DNA of 35,085 bases from JAOUEE01 sp051011595. GTDB lineage: Bacteria > Actinomycetota > Acidimicrobiia > Acidimicrobiales > SHLQ01. Each line of letters begins with the position of its first letter. Position 1 is the first letter of the stretch. The stretch is from the NCBI GenBank assembly GCA_051011595.1, contig JBPCTQ010000292.1:1-35085 (forward strand), given 5' to 3'. Below, piece after piece: positions 30,658-35,085 of this stretch. The translations under genes and the position numbers were made by a program. The notes under the pieces are model-generated. The model was not told the DNA's origin. It made no database searches and saw nothing but the letters and a program-made list of their open reading frames with translations.

Positions 30658-32087
30658 CCGACACCGCCGGCCGAGATGGGTTCGGTGATGGCCTCGAGCT
30701 CGCCGTTCTCGCCCAACGAGGCGTTCCAGACCGACAGCACGAAGGTGTCTTCGGCGTCGTACTTGTCGAGACCGAGCGAGGCGAACGGGACACCCGGCAA
30801 CTCGAACGCACCGGCGTTCTCGACCGCGGCCTGGAACGAGTCCTGGGTGAGGTCGACGCCGGCTTCGGTGGCGATCTTCTCGAACATGGCCAGCCAGCGG
30901 CAATACGCCATGGTGGATCGCCACCACTCTTCCTCGCCTTCCTCGTAGTCGCTGGGGAGCCGCAGATCGGCTTCCGGGATGGTGCTCACCACTTCGATGC
31001 ACGGCTGGTTCGACTCGAGCTCCCAGCGCTGATCGTCGGTGAGTCCGGTCGCTGTGAGCACGCCATCGGCCTCCTCGGAGGTGACCGACTCGCCCAGGGC
31101 GGTGAGGGCGTCGTTGTCGATGGCCCAGATCTCGACGTCGAGACCGTTGTCGCGGATACCCCGGATGCCGGAGGTCGTGGCGCCGACGAGCAGCACGGTG
31201 TCGGCCCCATCGGTCTCGATGCGCTCGGACAGGACGGCCCACTCGGCCGATCCGGCCGTCACATCCCCCTCGGCCGCGGTGTTGGACAGCTCCGAAACCG
31301 GCTCGATGCCTCGATCCCGCAACAGCTGGGCCGCTTCTTCGGCCTCGGTCTGGGTGTCGTTGCCGGCCACGATGGCCACCTTGGAGTCGGCGGTGAGGTT
31401 GCCGTTCTCCTCCAACAGGTCGAACAGCACCGCCATCCGCCGAGTACGTGACGAGTTGGTCTCGATCCAGGTGGCATTGGACTGGGCCAGCCGTTCGGCA
31501 TTGGTGCGGCCGCCCACCAGAATCGTGGAGTTGGCCCCGGTGATGCAGGTGCTCACGTCCTCAACCGGTCCGAGGAATCCGCCCAGGACGGCGAAACTCT
31601 CGATGTCCTCGGTGAGCTGGCTGCAGATGGCAAACGCTTCTTCTTCGTTGACGGGGCTGTAGAAGCCGTAGGTGGCCTCCACCGTGCGGCCGTTGATCCC
31701 GCCGCGGTCGTTGAGGTCGGCCACCAGGGCCTCCCACACGGCCTGCTGATCGCCCCAACCCTGCGGCGAGAGGCCATCAGACACCAGGCTGGCGAAGTCG
31801 AGCATCGAGATACCGACCACAATCGAATCCTCGGTGACACCGGGGAACGACGCGGTCAGCTCGCCTCCTGCCGCGGTGTCGGTGGCATCGCCACCGGCCG
31901 TGGTCTCGGTGGCGCCGTCGTCGCCACTCGCCGTGGTCTCGGTCGCCCCATCGTCACCACTCGCGGTGGTGGCCGTACCGGAGTCCTCGGTGCTGGCTTC
32001 GTCGTCGGACTCTGTGGTGGTGCAGGCCGCAGCCACGAGCACCACCACCATCAACAGCGCCGCCAAGCGCCGAAAAACCTGCGTCAT
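30654..32087 (-). CDS. Orphan branched-chain-amino-acid-type (LivJ-like) binding lipoprotein, paralogue
   Basis: A 477-residue lipoprotein with Cys22 (VAAAC) and a linker of about 55 residues containing two exact 11-residue ASGDDGATETT repeats (42-63). The type-1 binding domain begins at ELTASFPGVTEDSIVVGISM. The core contains LNDRGGINGRTVEATYGFYS and AICSQLTEDIESFAVLGGF, and it ends with GLDKYDAEDTFVLSVWN, paralleling its neighbour. The ATG at 32087 is chosen because GGAGG lies eight bases upstream; GTG at 32093 is too close to it. No cognate permease is nearby. Ligand unknown. It lies 58 bases after the ABC-F gene on the same strand but has its own -10-like sequence. Confidence 0.88.
   Translation of the reverse strand: MTQVFRRLAALLMVVVLVAAACTTTESDDEASTEDSGTATTASGDDGATETTASGDDGATETTAGGDATDTAAGGELTASFPGVTEDSIVVGISMLDFASLVSDGLSPQGWGDQQAVWEALVADLNDRGGINGRTVEATYGFYSPVNEEEAFAICSQLTEDIESFAVLGGFLGPVEDVSTCITGANSTILVGGRTNAERLAQSNATWIETNSSRTRRMAVLFDLLEENGNLTADSKVAIVAGNDTQTEAEEAAQLLRDRGIEPVSELSNTAAEGDVTAGSAEWAVLSERIETDGADTVLLVGATTSGIRGIRDNGLDVEIWAIDNDALTALGESVTSEEADGVLTATGLTDDQRWELESNQPCIEVVSTIPEADLRLPSDYEEGEEEWWRSTMAYCRWLAMFEKIATEAGVDLTQDSFQAAVENAGAFELPGVPFASLGLDKYDAEDTFVLSVWNASLGENGELEAITEPISAGGVG
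31899..31964 (-). repeat. 33-base tandem repeat, two copies, in a lipoprotein linker
   Basis: Two near-identical 33-base units encode ASGDDGATETT twice, with a degraded third unit downstream (AGGDATDT). The repeat lengthens the disordered tether between lipid anchor and binding domain. Confidence 0.8.
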
Positions 32088-32115
32088 TGTCACTTCCTCC
32101 CAGATGGACCGAACG

Positions 32116-32121
32116 AGACTA
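32116..32121 (-). promoter_or_regulatory. Candidate -10 element for the second orphan binding-protein gene
   Basis: On the minus strand TAGTCT fits TANNNT and lies 28 bases before the ATG at 32087, in the 58-base gap after the ABC-F gene. No good -35 match is visible. Confidence 0.3.
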
Positions 32122-32145
32122 GAACAGATCCCAGTCCTGGCCGCA

Positions 32146-33891
32146 TCAGCCGTGGCGTCGCTCCTCCAACGCCTCCCCGAGCTCCAACCACTCTTCCTCC
32201 ATGGCCCCGAGGGATTCCTGGACCTCGGTCAACGCCGAGCCCACACGGGCCAAACCTTCGTGGTCGCCGGTAGCCGAATCGAGGGCCGCCATCAGCTCGT
32301 CCCGCTTCTTCTCGAGCGGCCGCATCGAACGCTCCAGATCCTTCATACGAAAGCGAAGGGTCGACGGTGACGGGGCCGCCTCGGTCGGTTCAGCGGGTGA
32401 GGCCGGCACACGGGCCGGTGCCGGCTTCCGGGGGGCCGATCGCGCCGTTCGCCGTTCGGCCTCCCACGCCTCGTATCCACCCGGTTTGCGAGCCACCAGG
32501 CCGGAGCCGTCCAGAATCACCACGTCGTCGACGGTCCGCTCCAGGAAGGCCCGGTCGTGGCTCACCACCACCAGAGCACCGGGAAAGTCCTCGAGGAAGT
32601 CCTCCAACGATCGCAGCGTGTCCAGATCGAGATCGTTGGTGGGCTCGTCCAGGAACAACACGTTGGGCTGCTCGGCCAGCGTCATCACCAACTGCAGGCG
32701 GCGTTGTTCACCACCGGACAACAGCTCGACGGGAGCGAACTGGCTGTCGCTGTCGAACCAGAACTGCTCCAGCAGTCGGGCGTCACGCCAATCGGGTTCG
32801 CCGTCACCTGCCACCACATCGCGCACCCGACGACTGGGATCGAGCGACCGGCCCACTTGGTCGTAGTACGACAGCGACACCGTCGGACCCACGGTGATCG
32901 AACCTTCGTCGGGTTGGAGTCGGCCGGCCATCAGGTCGAGCAGCGTCGACTTTCCCGATCCGTTCACGCCAACGATGCCCAGTCGTTCACGCCGGTGCAG
33001 CAGCAGCGTCACCGCCTGCAACAACACCGCCTCGTCGTCGTACCCGAAGGTGACCCCTTCCACGTCGATGATCTGATCGCCCAGGCGAGGAGTTCCGAAG
33101 TGGAGGTCGAGCTCGCCGGCCCGCGCCGCCGCTCGGGGGCCATCGTCGATGAGCTCGGTGGCCGATCGGATGCGGGCCTTGGCCTTTCGGGTCCGAGCCG
33201 GTGCGCCCCGACGCAACCAGGCCAGCTCCTGACGGGCGAGGTTGCGGCGCTTGGTCTCGGCCTCGGCGGCGGCCGCCTCACGAGCGGCCTTGGCCTCGAG
33301 GTAGGCGCCGTAGCCTCCGTCGTGCACGAAGATGTCGCCTCGGTCGACCTCGACCACCCGCGTGGTCACCCGGTCGAGGAGGTGACGGTCGTGGGTGACC
33401 AGGATCAGCCCTCCCTTGAATGTCTCCAGGTGCGATTCCAGCCAGGCGATGCCGTCGATGTCGAGGTGGTTGGTGGGTTCGTCGAGGACCAGGAGATCCG
33501 CCGGTTCGACCAGGGTGCGGGCCAGGGCCACTCGTTTCGAGTCGCCGCCCGACAGTGTGGTGACCACGTCGTCGAGCCGGGCACCGAGACCGAGCCGGTC
33601 CAGAACCGCTTCGCCCTCCCAACCGGCCCCGACCGCCTCACGCACCGTTCCTTCGCCCAGGTCAGGACGCTGATCGAGCATCGCCATCCGAACCCCACGA
33701 CCCACCCGCACCGATCCCGATTCCGGTTCGACGCGACCGGTGAGCACCCGGATCAGCGTTGACTTGCCGGCACCGTTGAGACCCACCACACCGATGCGAT
33801 CACCGGTCGAGACGGTGATCGACGCGTCGACGAACAGCGGTCGGCCAGGGCGCCGCATGGAAACCTTGTCGGCGTCGATCAGGATGCTCAC
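32146..33891 (-). CDS. ABC-F family ATPase, Uup-like
   Basis: A 581-residue cytoplasmic twin-ATPase without membrane segments, of the ABC-F class that acts on ribosomes. Cassette 1 has Walker A GLNGAGKST (37-45), signature LSGGDSKR (113-120) and Walker B LLVLDEPTNHLD. A basic linker arm (about 193-262, WLRRGAPARTRKAKARIRS) follows. Cassette 2 has GVNGSGKST (308-316), LSGGEQRR (391-398) and VLFLDEPTNDLD. A Pro/Ala-rich spacer leads to a C-terminal coiled coil (LRFRMKDLERSMRPLEKKRDE region onward), as in Uup. The start is GTG at 33891, only 15 bases from the divergent phosphatase start, and no Shine-Dalgarno sequence is visible. A resistance function is not indicated. Confidence 0.94.
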   Translation of the reverse strand: MSILIDADKVSMRRPGRPLFVDASITVSTGDRIGVVGLNGAGKSTLIRVLTGRVEPESGSVRVGRGVRMAMLDQRPDLGEGTVREAVGAGWEGEAVLDRLGLGARLDDVVTTLSGGDSKRVALARTLVEPADLLVLDEPTNHLDIDGIAWLESHLETFKGGLILVTHDRHLLDRVTTRVVEVDRGDIFVHDGGYGAYLEAKAAREAAAAEAETKRRNLARQELAWLRRGAPARTRKAKARIRSATELIDDGPRAAARAGELDLHFGTPRLGDQIIDVEGVTFGYDDEAVLLQAVTLLLHRRERLGIVGVNGSGKSTLLDLMAGRLQPDEGSITVGPTVSLSYYDQVGRSLDPSRRVRDVVAGDGEPDWRDARLLEQFWFDSDSQFAPVELLSGGEQRRLQLVMTLAEQPNVLFLDEPTNDLDLDTLRSLEDFLEDFPGALVVVSHDRAFLERTVDDVVILDGSGLVARKPGGYEAWEAERRTARSAPRKPAPARVPASPAEPTEAAPSPSTLRFRMKDLERSMRPLEKKRDELMAALDSATGDHEGLARVGSALTEVQESLGAMEEEWLELGEALEERRHG

Positions 33892-33906
33892 TACTCTGTT
33901 CTATCC
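33892..33906. promoter_or_regulatory. 15-base divergent spacer between two start codons
   Basis: The whole intergenic region is TACTCTGTTCTATCC. On the plus strand TACTCT (TANNNT) is nine bases before the ATG; on the minus strand TAGAAC is six bases before the GTG. There is no room for a Shine-Dalgarno leader on either side, so both mRNAs are probably leaderless or nearly so with overlapping promoters. Confidence 0.4.
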
Positions 33907-34695
33907 ATGACCGTCCTGCTCGCCTCTCGGAACCTCCGCGATCTGGGCGGAATGCCCACTCGCTCGGGCGCGCAGCTCGCCACCGGACGCCTGTTCCGCA
34001 GCGGCCAGTTGGCGGCGCTGGAACCCGACGAGCACGAGGTCCTCACCGGCCTGGGGCTCACCACCATCGTCGATCTACGTCGAAACGACGAGATCAAACG
34101 GCTCCCCACCCCCGATCTCGGCGCGCAGACGGTCAACATCTCACCCAACAGCGGCACCAGCGAGTTCGCGGTGCAGGCGGCCGCCATCGCCGAAGGCCGC
34201 GACGCCAACATCGACTTGGAGGCGTTCCCACGCGGCTACCGCCAGATGGCCGTCGACCCCTATCGCATCGACCGCTACCGCGAAGTGGTTCTCACCCTGA
34301 TGACGCGGCCTCGCCAGCCGGCGCTGTTTCATTGCACCGCCGGCAAGGACCGCACCGGGTGGACCGCAGCGCTGCTGCTGTCGATCGCCGGTGTCGACCA
34401 GGAACTCATCGTCGAGGACTACCTGTTCACCAACCACGTGCGAGCCGACCACAACGTGACCGTCGTCGAAGAACACCGCACCAGGATCGCCGAACGGAAA
34501 TCGATCGATCCCGGGTCGGTCACCGACGACGACCTGGCCGCCATCCGTTCGCTGGTCGAGGTTCGCGTCGACTACCTCGACAGTGCCTTCGCCGGAGTCC
34601 AGGAGTCGCACGGCTCCTTCGATCGCTATCGCCGTGAGGCGCTGGGCATCGATGACGCCACGGTCGAAGCCTTCCAGGCCGACATCCTCGTCTGA
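33907..34695 (+). CDS. Tyrosine/serine-type protein phosphatase (Y_phosphatase3 family)
   Basis: A 262-residue cysteine phosphatase of the bacterial/mycobacterial PtpB-like group. It begins with the family-typical ASRNLRDLGGMPTRSG and RLFRSGQL, then IVDLRRNDEI. The catalytic loop HCTAGKDRTG is at residues 142-151, with nucleophile Cys143 and Arg149 in the P-loop. These enzymes dephosphorylate phosphotyrosine, phosphoserine or phosphoinositides. The ATG at 33907 gives a complete N-terminus. It is followed after six bases by surE, another phosphohydrolase, so the two probably form an operon. Confidence 0.93.
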   Translation: MTVLLASRNLRDLGGMPTRSGAQLATGRLFRSGQLAALEPDEHEVLTGLGLTTIVDLRRNDEIKRLPTPDLGAQTVNISPNSGTSEFAVQAAAIAEGRDANIDLEAFPRGYRQMAVDPYRIDRYREVVLTLMTRPRQPALFHCTAGKDRTGWTAALLLSIAGVDQELIVEDYLFTNHVRADHNVTVVEEHRTRIAERKSIDPGSVTDDDLAAIRSLVEVRVDYLDSAFAGVQESHGSFDRYRREALGIDDATVEAFQADILV

Positions 34696-34701
34696 CTACT
34701 G

Positions 34702-35085
34702 ATGGATCGGCCGTGGATTCTGCTCACCAATGACGACGGCGTGGAATCACCCGCGCTGGGACCGATCGCCACCCAACTCACCCAGCTGGCACCGGTGCGG
34801 ATCGTTGTCCCCGACCGCGAGCGGAGCTGGATCGGCAAGGCCATGAGTCGCTTCGAGCCGGTGACCACCACCGAGCACCGCATCGACGACCACCTCGCCG
34901 TGGCCGTCTCCGGCTACCCGGCCGACTGTGCCCAGCTGGGGGTCCGCTCATTGTTCCCCACCCCGCCGGCCCTGGTGGTGTCGGGTATCAACATCGGCGC
35001 CAACCACGGGACGTCGTACGTATCGGCCAGCGGCACCATCGGGGCCGCCCTCGAAGGCGCGATGGTCGGGATTCCGGCTATCGCC
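34702..35085 (+). CDS. surE: 5'/3'-nucleotidase SurE (3' end outside window)
   Basis: The first 128 residues of SurE, a metal-dependent nucleoside-monophosphate phosphatase, cut by the right edge. The N-terminal ILLTNDDGVESPAL carries metal ligands D11 and D12. VVPDRERSWIGKAMS is the second conserved block. VVSGINIGANHGTSYVSASG contains the metal-binding Asn in the SGIN.G.N motif and the substrate loop. The full protein is normally about 250 residues. The ATG at 34702 follows the phosphatase stop by six bases; the start is supported because the family motif begins a few residues later. Confidence 0.93.
   Translation, partial: MDRPWILLTNDDGVESPALGPIATQLTQLAPVRIVVPDRERSWIGKAMSRFEPVTTTEHRIDDHLAVAVSGYPADCAQLGVRSLFPTPPALVVSGINIGANHGTSYVSASGTIGAALEGAMVGIPAIA

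Noticed and set aside
29407..31242. Long minus-strand open frame across the first orphan binding-protein gene
   Set aside because: It runs antisense to one lipoprotein and out of frame through the other; both real genes have signal peptides and family motifs.
32146..33891. Antibiotic-resistance ABC-F protein
   Set aside because: The C-terminal coiled coil and linker fit housekeeping Uup-like proteins, and no biosynthetic or resistance genes are near.
1..35085. CRISPR arrays, tRNA/rRNA genes, transposases, phage or toxin-antitoxin genes
   Set aside because: Looked for on both strands; no spaced repeats, clover-leaf-type signatures or mobile-element protein motifs were found.

Overview
The window is high-GC, gene-dense bacterial chromosome. 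It is most consistent with an actinobacterium of the Acidimicrobiia type (Ilumatobacter/Iamia-like); this is inferred, not proven. The support is strong GC bias with GTG and TTG starts, several lipoproteins with long Thr/Ser/Asp-rich linkers, a CYP142-like P450, a SulP transporter, paired PPK2 enzymes, and mycobacterial-style promoter features. I see no tRNA, rRNA, CRISPR array, insertion sequence, integrase or prophage gene. It looks like ordinary chromosome, not a mobile island. I support 29 protein-coding genes, the last cut by the right edge.

Layout, left to right. 112-989 (-): two small conserved membrane proteins with overlapping ends. 1055-5506 (+): an overlapping MoxR ATPase / DUF58 / DUF4129-type operon whose third member lacks a visible transglutaminase core and instead carries a large unrecognised ectodomain. 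5514-7231 (-): two translationally coupled PPK2 polyphosphate kinases, divergent from a CBS-pair protein (7347-7760). 7761-10204 (-): an overlapping pair, a six-helix membrane protein and a secreted, C-terminally anchored protein. 10335-11498 (+): a CYP142-like cytochrome P450. 11509-13041 (-): a SulP-STAS anion transporter. 13169-14697 (+): a GNAT acetyltransferase coupled to a zinc aryl-alcohol-type dehydrogenase. 14907-16400 (+): a DEAD-box RNA helicase. 16465-18642 (+): a beta-helix plus beta-propeller lipoprotein. 18656-19231 (-): a coiled-coil protein. 19376-21813 (+): a GerMN/Gmad2 lipoprotein coupled to a double-DUF4389 membrane protein. 21976-26399 (+): a complete sugar or glycerol-3-phosphate-type ABC importer (ATPase, two permeases, binding protein). 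26396-29194 (-): glutaminyl-tRNA synthetase preceded by an unrecognised protein. 29305-32087: two paralogous orphan branched-chain-type binding lipoproteins arranged tail to tail. 32146-33891 (-): a Uup-like ABC-F ATPase. 33907-35085 (+): a tyrosine phosphatase and the start of SurE.

Compactness is striking. Coupled genes overlap by ATGA- or TGATG-type junctions. All six convergent gene pairs are separated by 13 bases or fewer, two with overlapping stop codons, so control signals are concentrated in the short divergent regions. Those regions hold a perfect 10-bp-arm palindrome (10217-10237), a DosR-box-like sequence between the PPK2 and CBS genes (about 7293-7312), two identical TAGGGT-N7-start arrangements that suggest leaderless mRNAs, and an inverted repeat against a Shine-Dalgarno sequence (29207-29229).

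I do not see one clearly new defence or biosynthetic system. The best candidates for undescribed biology are the transglutaminase-less MoxR/DUF58 operon with its novel ectodomain, the 7761-10204 secreted/membrane pair behind the palindrome, and the tail-to-tail orphan binding-protein pair.
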